Part shown: positions 25,632 to 34,092 of the stretch, in pieces
How positions within the stretch are numbered: position 1 is the stretch's first letter
How the letters are laid out: the number at the start of each line of letters is the position of its first letter
Assembly: GCA_900317515.1 (NCBI GenBank)
Contig: ONHA01000027.1
Location: 1 to 39,964 of the forward strand
Direction of reading: 5' to 3'
Source of the DNA: an uncultured Eubacteriales bacterium
Lineage (GTDB): Bacteria; Bacillota; Clostridia; Lachnospirales; Lachnospiraceae
DNA length: 39,964 bases
Position numbers and translations under genes: made by a program
The notes under the pieces: generated by a model
The model's input: only the letters and a program-made list of their open reading frames with translations
Told to the model about the DNA's origin: nothing
The model's database searches: none

Positions 25632-28004
25632 TTATTTCAGCTCGGCGATGGTCACGCCGGCGTCTCCTTCCCCGTATTCACCGAGGCGGAAGGATTTTAC
25701 GTGCTTGTTGCGCTTTAAGTACTGCTGGACGCCCTGGCGGAGCTTGCCGGTGCCCTTGCCGTGAACGATGCGGACGCTGGGCAGGTGGGCCAGAGCAGCG
25801 TTGTCGATGAACTTCTCAAGCGCCATAACTGCCTCATCCACGGTCTGGCCGAGCAGGTTGATCTCGCCGGTCGCGGTCATGGACTTCTCCATGCGCAGCT
25901 TGCCGGCGGAGGACTTCTTGATGCCCGGAGCCGTGATATCGGCTTCATCCAGCTTCTCGAGATCGGTGAGCTTCACCTTCATCCGCATGATCCCGCAGGT
26001 GACGAAGAGCTGGTCCTTTGCGTCGGGCAGCGTGTTCACCGTGCCTTTGAGGTTCAGGGAGAGGACGCGGATGGGGTCGCCGACCTTCAGATCCTCCTTC
26101 TTGAGGCTGCCGGACTTTGTATCTTTTCCGATATCGCTCATGCCGGAATTGAGCTCGTTGATGCGGGACCGTAAGGCCTGGCGCTCTTTTTCGAGCTCCT
26201 TGCCGGTGGAAATGCCGCCGTGCTTGGCAAAATAGGCGATCTGCTTGTCCGCGTAGGCCTTGGCCTCCTCCAGGATGCGTTTCGCCTCTACCTGGGACTC
26301 TGCGATCAGCTTCTTCTTCTGCTCCGCCAGATGGTCTTTCTGGTAAGCCAGGTCTTTCTTCAGCTGTTCGATCTCGCGGCGGGTGCGCTCTGCTTCCTGC
26401 TTTTCATTTTCAAGCGCGACGCGCTTCGACTCAAGGTCCGAGATGACGTCCTCGAAGGATTCCGCCTGGTCGGAAATGAGACCCCTGGCGTCCTCGATGA
26501 TTGCATCGGAGAGTCCGAGCTTTTTGGAAATCGCAAACGCGTTGCTCTTGCCCGGCACACCGATGAGCAGGCGGTAGGTCGGGGAGAGGGTCGCGACGTC
26601 GAACTCGCAGGAGGCGTTTTCAACGCCCGGCGTGCGGAGCGCGTAGACCTTGATCTCGCTGTAGTGGGTCGTGGCCACGGTCCGGATGCCCCGGACGTGC
26701 AGGCTGTCCAGGATCGCGACGGCGAGGGCCGCGCCCTCGGTCGGATCGGTGCCGGCCCCGAGCTCGTCGAAGAGGACCAGGGAGTGCTCGTCCGCGGTGT
26801 CCAGGAACTCGACGATGTTGGTCATGTGGGACGAGAAGGTCGAGAGGCTCTGCTCGATGCTCTGCTCGTCTCCGATGTCCGCGTAGACCTCGGAGAACAT
26901 CGCGATGCGGCTCTGGTCCGCAGCCGGAATGTGGAGGCCCGAGAGCCCCATGAGAACCAGAAGGCCGGTTGTCTTAAGTGTGACGGTCTTGCCGCCGGTG
27001 TTGGGTCCGGTGATGACCAGAAGGTCGAAATTCTCTCCGAGCCGCACATCGATCGGGACGACCTTCTTCCTGTCGATCATCGGGTGGCGGGCTTTCTTTA
27101 AGTCAATGATCCCCTGATCGTTCAGCACGGGCCGTGACGCGTTCATGGAGAGCGCGAGGGAGGCGCGGGCGAAGATGTAGTCGAGGGCGGTCAGCATCTC
27201 GTAATCCTGGCGGATGAAGCCGGCCTCGCCGTTCAGCATCTCGGAGAGCTTTGCGAGGATCACCTCGATCTCCTTCTGCTCCTCGCCTTCGAGCTGGCGG
27301 ATCTCGTTGTTCAGGTTCACGACGGCGGTCGGCTCGATGAAGAGCGTGGAGCCCGACGAGCTCATGTCGTGGACGATGCCGCCGAACTGACTCTTGTATT
27401 CCGCCTTGACCGGGACGCAGTAGCGCCCGTCGCGGGTCGTGACCAGGCTGTCCTGCAGGTAATCCTTGCCGTGGGAGGCGATGATGCGGTTAAGCTCGGT
27501 GTGGATGCGGTCACCGGCCGCCTTGATCGAGCGACGGATCTGGCGCAGCTTCGGGGAGGCGTTGTCGGAGATCTCCTCCTCGGAGAGGATGCAGCGGCGG
27601 ACTTCATTTGTCACCTGGGGCAGCGGTTCAAGCACGGAAAAAAGAGGCGTCAGGATGTCGTCGGGTGCATCCTCCCGCTCTTTTCTGCCGTAATTGCGGA
27701 CCGTGCCGGCATTCTCCAGAAGCTTCGTGATCTCGAGGATCTCCCGGATGCTCAGGGCGCTCCCGAGGTCCAGGCGGAGAAGCGAACCCCTCACATCGGC
27801 GTTGTTGCCGAAAGAGATGCTTCCCTTTGCGAAAATGCGCGTGACCGCCGCGGCTGTCTCCTCCTGCAGCCGGTCGATTTCATGTAAGTCTGTGAGCGGC
27901 AAGGTCGCAGCGCAGAGAGCCTTCCCCGGGCGGCTCGAGGCGCGCTCGGTGAGAAGGCTGATGATTTTATCGTATTCGAGTGTTTTCAGGGCTTTTTCAT
28001 TCAT
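25632..28004 (-). CDS. mutS2: Endonuclease MutS2 (ribosome-rescue/anti-recombination ATPase)
   Basis: 790 aa, dimeric ATPase of the MutS superfamily without mismatch-recognition domain; known roles in family members are suppression of homologous recombination and splitting of collided ribosomes. Residues 1-310 form the clamp and lever, with Walker A TGPNTGGKTVTLKT, Walker B LFDELGAGTDPTEGAALA and the TTHYSEIK switch. A coiled coil of Lys/Glu/Gln repeats (about 515-600) and a KOW-like segment precede the C-terminal Smr domain (about 715-790), which keeps HGKGTGKLR but has INLLGQ where the nuclease motif LDLRG is usual. The start region has no clear Shine-Dalgarno, and neither candidate start changes the fold. 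Confidence 0.95.
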   Translation of the reverse strand: MNEKALKTLEYDKIISLLTERASSRPGKALCAATLPLTDLHEIDRLQEETAAAVTRIFAKGSISFGNNADVRGSLLRLDLGSALSIREILEITKLLENAGTVRNYGRKEREDAPDDILTPLFSVLEPLPQVTNEVRRCILSEEEISDNASPKLRQIRRSIKAAGDRIHTELNRIIASHGKDYLQDSLVTTRDGRYCVPVKAEYKSQFGGIVHDMSSSGSTLFIEPTAVVNLNNEIRQLEGEEQKEIEVILAKLSEMLNGEAGFIRQDYEMLTALDYIFARASLALSMNASRPVLNDQGIIDLKKARHPMIDRKKVVPIDVRLGENFDLLVITGPNTGGKTVTLKTTGLLVLMGLSGLHIPAADQSRIAMFSEVYADIGDEQSIEQSLSTFSSHMTNIVEFLDTADEHSLVLFDELGAGTDPTEGAALAVAILDSLHVRGIRTVATTHYSEIKVYALRTPGVENASCEFDVATLSPTYRLLIGVPGKSNAFAISKKLGLSDAIIEDARGLISDQAESFEDVISDLESKRVALENEKQEAERTRREIEQLKKDLAYQKDHLAEQKKKLIAESQVEAKRILEEAKAYADKQIAYFAKHGGISTGKELEKERQALRSRINELNSGMSDIGKDTKSGSLKKEDLKVGDPIRVLSLNLKGTVNTLPDAKDQLFVTCGIMRMKVKLTDLEKLDEADITAPGIKKSSAGKLRMEKSMTATGEINLLGQTVDEAVMALEKFIDNAALAHLPSVRIVHGKGTGKLRQGVQQYLKRNKHVKSFRLGEYGEGDAGVTIAELK

Positions 28005-28070
28005 GGTTTCATTTTATCGCAAAGCGGTGCTAATTTAAAGGGAAATTTCCATAAGAAGAGACCTTATTCG

Positions 28071-28099
28071 TTGTTCTTTTTTGGTATTTGTGGTATACT
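28071..28099 (+). promoter_or_regulatory. Promoter of the SseB-like gene
   Basis: TTGTTC at 28071-28076, a 17-base spacer and TATACT at 28094-28099 with an upstream TG (extended -10). Divergent from mutS2 in a 139-base AT-rich gap. Confidence 0.6.
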
Positions 28100-28143
28100 T
28101 GTTTTTAAGATTTTCATGATCTAAGCAATAAGGGAGTAAGAAA

Positions 28144-28920
28144 ATGGGTTTATTTGACAGATTCAAAAAAAAGGAAACAGAAAAGACACCGGATGGCAAT
28201 ACGGCTTCGTTCGCAGAGCTGAAGGACGAGATCCTTTCGGCCGCTGAGGCGGAGGAGACGGCTGAGGCCGCTCCGGAAGCAGAAAATGAAGAGCCGGCCG
28301 AAGCCGAAAGCGCAGCCCCGGCCGAAGCCGAAAGCGCAGCCCCGGCCGAGACCGCCGCGGAGGAGGAAGCTCCGGCACCCGCACCGGCTCCGGTTCCGCA
28401 GGGACCGCGCATGACGCCGCTCACGAAGGAGCAGATCGAAAAGAGCGAGGAGAGCGGCAAGATCCTGACCTACCTCATCGAGAGACATTATGACCTGAAG
28501 AACAAGGACAGCTTCCTCACCGCCGTCAAGGGGCTTGAGGGGACGAAGCTCTGGGTTCCGATGCACATCCTGATGTCCAAGAGCGATCTCGAAGCGATGA
28601 AGGCGGCGGTCGGCAAGACGCCGGTCAAGCCGAAGGATCCCGTGCGCTTTGTCCCGGATATCTTAAAGAATAAGGACGGCGACCGTCTCTTCCCGGCCTT
28701 CACGACGAGGGACGAGATCCCCGCGGACTATCGGAAGCGCTTCCAGTGGGTCCAGATGGATTCGGCGGAGTGCGGCATGCAGGTCATCCGCAACGAGAGA
28801 CTCGCGGCTCTCATCATCAATCCGTTCACCAAGAACCTGGTGCTTCGCCGCGACATGCTCGAGAAGATGATCGTAAAGAAGCCGGCTGAGGGGGAAAATG
28901 CTCCCGCACAGCTTTCTTAA
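28144..28920 (+). CDS. SseB-family protein with Ala/Glu/Pro-rich linker
   Basis: 258 aa, cytoplasmic. A basic start (MGLFDRFKKKETEK) leads to an Ala/Glu/Pro linker (residues 30-85) that contains a duplicated 8-residue unit, then a compact domain (95-250) with the SseB N-terminal-domain pattern: LWVPM, LFPAFTTRDE, an alternating beta/alpha stretch and LAALIINPFTKNLVLRR. The SseB family is of uncertain function, named after an enhancer of serine sensitivity; nothing here fixes a role. GGGAG at 28131-28135 upstream gives the start. Next gene is 67 bp on. Confidence 0.75.
   Translation: MGLFDRFKKKETEKTPDGNTASFAELKDEILSAAEAEETAEAAPEAENEEPAEAESAAPAEAESAAPAETAAEEEAPAPAPAPVPQGPRMTPLTKEQIEKSEESGKILTYLIERHYDLKNKDSFLTAVKGLEGTKLWVPMHILMSKSDLEAMKAAVGKTPVKPKDPVRFVPDILKNKDGDRLFPAFTTRDEIPADYRKRFQWVQMDSAECGMQVIRNERLAALIINPFTKNLVLRRDMLEKMIVKKPAEGENAPAQLS
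28297..28344 (+). repeat. Perfect 24-bp tandem duplication in the SseB-like gene
   Basis: Two identical 24-base units at 28297-28320 and 28321-28344, each encoding AEAESAAP, followed by a partial third start. It lies in the low-complexity linker and keeps the reading frame, so copy number could vary without breaking the gene. Confidence 0.95.
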
Positions 28921-28987
28921 GGAGCAGCATTTTACAGGCTGACCGAAAATGAACCGGCATGAGTGCGCATGAGAAGGAGACTTTTAT

Positions 28988-30322
28988 ATGCCGAAGAACA
29001 TGAAACGGGTGGGCGCGGCAATGGCAGCCGCGCTCGTTTTAACGTATATGGCAGGTACGGCGTCCGCAGGGGCCGCATATGCTGCCGCCGAGCCTGCCCC
29101 GGAGAGGACAGTGACCCGGGCGGAGGCAGCCGCATGGCTCGATGAGCGTGTGGGGCAGAGCATCGATTACGACGAGGCATACGGAGCCCAGAATACAGAC
29201 CTGATCAAGGCCTACTATGAATTTCTGGGCGTCACACCCGTGTCCGGGAGTGCCGGATCCTACCGAACGAATGACCTCCCGGGAGGGTTTGAGCGGATCC
29301 GCGATGGAAGCCCGCTTCCGGGCGACATCCTCGTATACACGGGCGGCTATTACGGGCACGTCGCCGTCTATGAATCCGATCGCGTATCGTTCCACCAGGG
29401 GTTCGGGTCGGACAGAGTGATCCGTCTCCTCAATGATTACAGGGAGATCGGCGGCGGTCTTACATACTGGGGCCTCATCCGTCCGGCCTTTCCGGAGGAA
29501 CCCTTTGAGGCGGAGGATCCGGGAACCGGACCGGAGGGGACCGGCCTTACGACACCGGGGAAGATCCGGCAGGGAGATGGCTTTATGCCCGAAGGGACCG
29601 TCACGGACACGGAGATGCTCTCGGAAGTGACAGCCGGCGTCTATCTCCCGGACGGGCAGGAGATCTTTGCGGCCTCTGCCGCGCCGGAGGCGCAGTCCTT
29701 CGACCTGTCGGGCCTTGAGGGGGAAAAGGGCACGGATGCTCTGGTGCCGGGAATCTATGAATACCGGGTGACGGCAGCGGACCCGGCCGGAACGAAGGTC
29801 CTTGCATCGGAGGTCTTCACGGTCACCTCCGGGGCAAAGACGATCCCGGACGGCCTCTACAGGGTTGAGAGCGATCTTAAGAGCGGCATGATGCTCTCCG
29901 TGGCGGGGCGTTCATCCCTGCCGGGAGCCAACATCCGCCTCTTTACATTCCTTCCCTATGATCTCTCCCAGGATTTTTATTTTACATATGAAGCGGAAGG
30001 GTACTACACGGTGAAGAACCGGCAGAGCGGGCTTTATATGACGCTCGGGGAGGCGCGGGCCGACGGCAGCCGGCCGCTCATCCAGAAGGAACAGACGGGC
30101 GGAGACGAGCAGCTCTTCCAGGTTCTCACGGACGGGACGGACAGATGGTATCTGGTTCCGAAGACGGAGGAGAACCTTCTTATAAGGACCGCGGGCGGCG
30201 CTGCCTACAACTCGGCCGACACGGATGCGGGGCCTGCCGCGCTCGGGGGAGAGTGCCGGTTTACTTTGTATGACTCGTTCTCCGGGTTCCGGGATGTGCA
30301 GGGGGAAGCCAGGGGACAGTGA
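28988..30322 (+). CDS. Secreted CHAP-like protein with ricin-type lectin domain; catalytic Cys replaced
   Basis: 444 aa. Signal peptide at 1-33 (positive KNMKR, Ala-rich core, cut near AAYAAA). Residues 45-165 follow the CHAP/NlpC-like amidase pattern: GQSIDYDEAYGAQNTDLIKAYYEF, then SPLPGDILVYTGGYYGHVAVYES. In relatives the segment reads GxQCVDLxxYY with the catalytic Cys; here that position is Asn69 (codon AAT at 29192-29194), while the His in GHVAVYE is kept. A beta domain (about 205-285) and a ricin-type beta-trefoil (about 288-430) follow. It may therefore be a non-catalytic wall- or glycan-binding protein. AAGGAG at 28974-28979 sets the start. Confidence 0.8.
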   Translation: MPKNMKRVGAAMAAALVLTYMAGTASAGAAYAAAEPAPERTVTRAEAAAWLDERVGQSIDYDEAYGAQNTDLIKAYYEFLGVTPVSGSAGSYRTNDLPGGFERIRDGSPLPGDILVYTGGYYGHVAVYESDRVSFHQGFGSDRVIRLLNDYREIGGGLTYWGLIRPAFPEEPFEAEDPGTGPEGTGLTTPGKIRQGDGFMPEGTVTDTEMLSEVTAGVYLPDGQEIFAASAAPEAQSFDLSGLEGEKGTDALVPGIYEYRVTAADPAGTKVLASEVFTVTSGAKTIPDGLYRVESDLKSGMMLSVAGRSSLPGANIRLFTFLPYDLSQDFYFTYEAEGYYTVKNRQSGLYMTLGEARADGSRPLIQKEQTGGDEQLFQVLTDGTDRWYLVPKTEENLLIRTAGGAAYNSADTDAGPAALGGECRFTLYDSFSGFRDVQGEARGQ

Positions 30323-30353
30323 GCCCGAACCCTGTGAAACTTGTAAAATCTGG

Positions 30354-30383
30354 TGAAATTTTTGAAAAAAATTTTCATTTTTT
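30354..30383 (+). terminator. AT-rich inverted repeat, possible terminator
   Basis: TGAAATTTTT at 30354-30363 nearly pairs with AAAAATTTTCA ending at 30377, followed by six T at 30378-30383. The stem has almost no GC, so termination is doubtful. It lies 30 bp after the CHAP-like gene. Confidence 0.35.
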
Positions 30384-30404
30384 AAGGCATAATTGAAAAC
30401 AATA

Positions 30405-30448
30405 TGTTACAATAGAACCATGAGTGAGAATGCGCCCCTTAAGGGCGC
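30405..30448 (+). promoter_or_regulatory. Extended -10 promoter and leader hairpin of glgC
   Basis: TG plus one base then TACAAT at 30405-30413 gives an extended -10 element; no good -35 box is at the usual distance. About 20 bases downstream a 6-bp stem GCGCCC/GGGCGC (30432-30437 with 30443-30448) forms in the leader, roughly 50 bases before the start. The stem has no T-run, so it looks like a leader structure rather than a terminator. Confidence 0.4.
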
Positions 30449-30494
30449 GGCTTCACGTAAACAATGATAATCTCAAGGAAAGAGAGGTCTCACT

Positions 30495-31634
30495 ATGAAT
30501 CAAAACAAAATGTTAGGAATGATTTTGGCAGGCGGACGCGGCAGCCGTCTCCATGACCTGACCAACAAAGTCGCCAAGCCTGCAGTGTCCTACGGCGGAA
30601 AATATCGCATCATCGATTTCCCGCTCTCCAACTGCGCGAACAGCGGCATTGATGTCGTCGGTGTTCTTACCCAGTACGAGTCTGTCGAACTGAACAGCTA
30701 TGCGGCTCAGGGCGGACGCTGGGGTCTCGACACCCGCGACAGCGGCGTCTTCATTCTGACCCCGCGTGAAAAAGCCGATCAGGGTCTGGATGTCTATCGC
30801 GGCACGGCTGATGCCATCTCCCAGAATATCGATTTCATCGACAAGTATGATCCGGAATACCTGCTGGTCCTTTCCGGCGACCATATCTACAAGATGAACT
30901 ATGACAAGATGCTCGACTATCACAGAGAGAAGGGCGCTGACGCCACGATCGCGGTCCGCGAGGTTCCGTGGAAGGAAGCTTCCCGTTTCGGTATCATGAA
31001 CACTGACGAAGATCTCAACATCGTTGAGTTCCAGGAGAAGCCGAAGGAGCCGAAGAGCAACCTGGCATCCATGGGTATCTACATCTTCACATGGAAGGTT
31101 CTCCGCAAGAAACTCGTCGCCGACATGAAGGATCCGAACTCCAGCCATGACTTCGGCAATGACATCATCCCGGCATTCCTGAACGAGGGCAGAAAGCTCG
31201 TCGCATGGAAGTTCAAAGGCTATTGGAAGGATGTAGGAACCATCGATTCGCTCTGGGAGGCCAATATGGACCTTCTGGCTGATGCCAACGAGCTGAACCT
31301 TGATGACACCACGTGGAAGATCTACACGGAAGACGCCTCCGCACTGCCGGCTTACATCGGACCGGATGCTTCCGTAGAGACTGCTTACCTTACACAGGGC
31401 AGCGAGATCGACGGCGAGGTCAAGCGCTCCGTCCTCTTCACCGACACGGTCGTTGAAGCCGGCGCTAAGGTCATTGACTCCGTCCTTATGCCGGGCGCAA
31501 AGGTCGCTGCGGGCGCTGTTGTTACCCGCGCACTGGTTGCCAACAATGTTAAAATCGGCAAGAACGCTGTTGTCGGCAGCGCAGACAGCGAAGAGATTCT
31601 TCTCGTCGCTAAGAATGTAAAGGGGGATGAGTAA
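30495..31634 (+). CDS. glgC: Glucose-1-phosphate adenylyltransferase, catalytic subunit
   Basis: Makes ADP-glucose from glucose-1-phosphate and ATP, the committed step of bacterial glycogen synthesis. 379 aa. Nucleotide site [38 protein letters not shown], then [21 protein letters not shown] and a C-terminal left-handed beta helix with hexapeptide repeats (about 290-375). The start follows AGAGAGG. Forms a pair with GlgD, which starts 1 base after its stop; in Firmicutes GlgC alone has low activity and GlgD activates it. Confidence 0.97.
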   Translation: MNQNKMLGMILAGGRGSRLHDLTNKVAKPAVSYGGKYRIIDFPLSNCANSGIDVVGVLTQYESVELNSYAAQGGRWGLDTRDSGVFILTPREKADQGLDVYRGTADAISQNIDFIDKYDPEYLLVLSGDHIYKMNYDKMLDYHREKGADATIAVREVPWKEASRFGIMNTDEDLNIVEFQEKPKEPKSNLASMGIYIFTWKVLRKKLVADMKDPNSSHDFGNDIIPAFLNEGRKLVAWKFKGYWKDVGTIDSLWEANMDLLADANELNLDDTTWKIYTEDASALPAYIGPDASVETAYLTQGSEIDGEVKRSVLFTDTVVEAGAKVIDSVLMPGAKVAAGAVVTRALVANNVKIGKNAVVGSADSEEILLVAKNVKGDE

Positions 31635-31635
31635 A

Positions 31636-32757
31636 ATGGCAAAAGCACTCGGTATTGTTACAACATCCGGTAACCGGATCCATGTAGAAGGACTTCAGGC
31701 TCATCGCCCGATCAGTTCCTTCTCGTTCGTCGGCCGTTATCGCATTATTGATTTCCCGGTCTCCAATTTCTCCAACAGCGGTATCGAGAGAATTATGGTC
31801 TATGCGGATGCAACACAGAACCCGCGTTCGCTGGACGAGCACCTCGGAACCGGCCGTCATTACAACATCAACTCCAAGCGCGGCAAACTGCAGATGATCT
31901 TCTGCGGCGCTGCGGCTGTGAACCAGATCTACAAGACCGATATCGCCGGCTTCCTTGAGAACTTCGACCTTCTCGAGAGAGCGCATCAGGAGTATGTCGT
32001 TATTGCGCCGAGCACCATGATCTATGCTCAGGACTATGACAAGCTCTTAACCACACATATCGAGTCCGGCGCGGACATCACTCTGCTCTTCCACAAGGTT
32101 GACAACGCCAAGGAAAAATTCCTGAACTGCGACGTCCTCAACCTGAACCGCCAGAAGGGTGTTCAGTCGATCGAGCGCAACCTCGGCAACACGAAGGACA
32201 AGAACATCTTCGCAGAGTCCTATGTCATGAAGAAAGACCTCTTCATCGAGCTCGTCAAGGAAGCGAAGAGCATCTCCTCCACCTACACGCTGGCTGAGAT
32301 CGTCAGCGCGAAGTGCGCAGAGCTGGATGTCCGTGCGGTTGCTCACAAGGGTTACTTCGCAGCGGTCACAGACCTTAAGAGCTACTATGACGCCAACCTG
32401 GCGCTCACAGACCTCGATGCCGCGAAGGACCTCTTCAAGGCGAACTGGCCGATCTACACCAAGACGACCGATGCCTGCCCGACCAAGGTCGAGGCGAGCG
32501 GCTCCGTCAAGAACTCCCTCGTCTCCAACGGCTGCGTGATCGAAGGCTCGGTTGACCACTGCGTCATCGGCAGAAACGTCACCATCAAGGCCGGCGCTGT
32601 CGTCAAGGACTGCCTGATCCTCGCCTACACGACGATCGGCGAAGGCGTTCATATCGAAGGCCAGGTCGTCGACAAATGGGTCACGATCAAGAACACCAAG
32701 GAGATCGTTGCGGATCCGGAAGAGCCGGGCTACATCAACAGGGACGATGTCCTGTAA
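31636..32757 (+). CDS. glgD: GlgD-type regulatory subunit of ADP-glucose pyrophosphorylase
   Basis: 373 aa from the ATG at 31636; AGGGGG at 31621-31626 is 9 bases upstream, whereas the ATG at 31627 abuts it. A paralogue of GlgC in which the nucleotide-binding AGGxGxRL is degraded to ITTSGNRIHVE, while VGRYRIIDFPVSNFSNSGI, VIAPSTMIYAQDYD and the beta-helix repeats (about 285-360, GCVIEGSVDHCVIG) persist. In characterised Firmicutes GlgD is non-catalytic and raises GlgC activity in a GlgC/GlgD complex. A terminator follows 22 bp after the stop. Confidence 0.95.
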   Translation: MAKALGIVTTSGNRIHVEGLQAHRPISSFSFVGRYRIIDFPVSNFSNSGIERIMVYADATQNPRSLDEHLGTGRHYNINSKRGKLQMIFCGAAAVNQIYKTDIAGFLENFDLLERAHQEYVVIAPSTMIYAQDYDKLLTTHIESGADITLLFHKVDNAKEKFLNCDVLNLNRQKGVQSIERNLGNTKDKNIFAESYVMKKDLFIELVKEAKSISSTYTLAEIVSAKCAELDVRAVAHKGYFAAVTDLKSYYDANLALTDLDAAKDLFKANWPIYTKTTDACPTKVEASGSVKNSLVSNGCVIEGSVDHCVIGRNVTIKAGAVVKDCLILAYTTIGEGVHIEGQVVDKWVTIKNTKEIVADPEEPGYINRDDVL

Positions 32758-32778
32758 GACACACATGCGATTTGGTGG

Positions 32779-32809
32779 CGGGGCCGTGGATGACACGGCC
32801 CCGTTTTTT
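32779..32809 (+). terminator. glgCD terminator
   Basis: Perfect 10-bp GC-rich stem (32779-32788 with 32794-32803), loop GATGA and six T at 32804-32809. The next small gene's ribosome site starts two bases later. Confidence 0.9.
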
Positions 32810-32819
32810 AAGGGGAACC

Positions 32820-33011
32820 ATGTTAAAATATTTATTCTTACTCTGTGTCACGGCGGCCGTCATCGGCCTCTCCGCCGGCATGATCCTGCTCACGCTGGCG
32901 CTCATCAAACCCATCGGGAAGATCACGCCCAGGATTTGCGGCTTCATCCTCATGGGCTCTCTCTTCCTGGCAATCGCGGGCGTGACCGGCCTTATGGCCA
33001 TTGCCGGGTAG
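32820..33011 (+). CDS. Small two-helix membrane protein, 63 aa
   Basis: The ATG at 32820 follows AGGGG at 32811-32815 by 4 bases. The product is almost wholly hydrophobic: helix 1 (about 4-30) and helix 2 (about 39-62) separated by a basic loop (KPIGKITPR). No charged tail or known motif, so no function can be given; it resembles uncharacterised small membrane proteins. It lies directly after the glgCD terminator, so its expression depends on readthrough unless an unseen promoter lies in the terminator region. Codon use is like that of its neighbours, which supports it being real. Confidence 0.6.
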   Translation: MLKYLFLLCVTAAVIGLSAGMILLTLALIKPIGKITPRICGFILMGSLFLAIAGVTGLMAIAG

Positions 33012-33023
33012 GGCAGGTTTTTC

Positions 33024-33052
33024 TTGTCAAATAAAGGAAAATGCATTAAAAT
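33024..33052 (+). promoter_or_regulatory. Promoter of the cysteine-synthase-family gene
   Basis: TTGTCA at 33024-33029, a 17-base spacer and TAAAAT at 33047-33052. The leader is about 98 bases and holds a 5-bp stem (CCGGA/TCCGG near 33068-33082). No T-box or SAM riboswitch core is seen. Confidence 0.65.
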
Positions 33053-33157
33053 CATGCTGATGTGCGCTGACCGGATCTATCCGGAAGGCAGACAGCTTTG
33101 GTACTTTCGGATGTCGGGGTGTTTTTCATTTCCGGCAGGATAAAATGGAGAACAATC

Positions 33158-34090
33158 ATGATTTGCGATAACATTCTGGCAGCAATGGGCAACACACCGA
33201 TCATCAGACTGAACCACATCGCCCCGAAGGACGGCGCGGAAGTGCTGGTCAAATTCGAGGGGCTGAACGTCGGAGGCTCCATCAAGACCCGCACCGCCTA
33301 CGCGATGATCAAAAGAGCCGAGGAGATGGGCCTCATAAACAAGGACAGCATCATCGTCGAGCCGACGAGCGGCAACCAGGGCATCGGCCTGTCTCTTGTC
33401 GGCGCGGTCCGGGGCTACGAGACCGTCATCATCATGCCGGACTCGGTCAGCGAGGAGCGCAGAAAGCTGATGGTCCACTACGGCGCGAAGGTCATGCTGG
33501 TCCACGACGCCGGCAACATCGGAAAGTGCATTCAGGACTGCGTGGATCTCGCCCTTAAAATGAAAGCCGAGAACCCGCGCGTCTTTGTGCCCCAGCAGTT
33601 TGAGAATCCCGCGAACGTCGAGGTTCAGAAGACCGTGACAGGTCAGGAGATCCTCAATCAGGTCGGGAAGCCGATCCACGGCTTCTGCTCCGGCATCGGG
33701 ACGGGCGGCACGATCACCGGCATCGGCGAGGCCCTTAAGGAGGCGAACCCGGATATCGAGATCTGGGCGGTCGAGCCGGAGGATGCGGCGATCCTCTCGG
33801 GCGGCTCCATCGGGACCCATGTCCAGATGGGGATCGGCGACGGCCTCATCCCGCCAATCCTGAATACGGAGATCTACGACGAGCTCTGCATCGTGACCGA
33901 CGAGGAGGCGCTCAGGACCTCCCGGGAGCTCGCCTCGAAGGAGGGGATCATGTGCGGGATCTCGAGCGGCACAAACGTGTGCGCGGCGCTTCGGCTTGCG
34001 AAGAAGCTGGGTCCCGGAAAGACGGTGGTCACGGTGCTGCCGGATACGGCGGAGAGGTATTTTTCGACGCCGCTGTTTGAAGAAGTGTGA
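33158..34090 (+). CDS. Cysteine synthase family PLP enzyme (O-acetylserine sulfhydrylase-like)
   Basis: 310 aa, fold-type II PLP enzyme of the CysK family. Start at 33158, 7 bases after GGAG (33147-33150). Seen: NTPIIRLN (12-19), the Schiff-base region LNVGGSIKTRTA with Lys43, the substrate loop PTSGNQGIG (69-77), QQFENPANVEVQ, the phosphate loop GIGTGGTITG and the C-terminal GISSGTN. Two motif positions differ from standard CysK: the residue after the lysine is Thr (GSIKTR, usually GSxKDR) and the substrate loop is SGNQG (usually SGNTG). A standard O-acetylserine sulfhydrylase is the default, but another nucleophile or substrate is possible. It has its own promoter and no serine acetyltransferase beside it. 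Confidence 0.88.
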   Translation: MICDNILAAMGNTPIIRLNHIAPKDGAEVLVKFEGLNVGGSIKTRTAYAMIKRAEEMGLINKDSIIVEPTSGNQGIGLSLVGAVRGYETVIIMPDSVSEERRKLMVHYGAKVMLVHDAGNIGKCIQDCVDLALKMKAENPRVFVPQQFENPANVEVQKTVTGQEILNQVGKPIHGFCSGIGTGGTITGIGEALKEANPDIEIWAVEPEDAAILSGGSIGTHVQMGIGDGLIPPILNTEIYDELCIVTDEEALRTSRELASKEGIMCGISSGTNVCAALRLAKKLGPGKTVVTVLPDTAERYFSTPLFEEV

Positions 34091-34092
34091 GA

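Noticed and set aside
33059-33157. T-box riboswitch before the cysteine synthase homologue (TTTGGTACTTT stretch)
   Set aside because: The leader is only about 98 bases, there is no specifier stem or GGTGG antiterminator bulge, and the TGGTAC match is chance-level.
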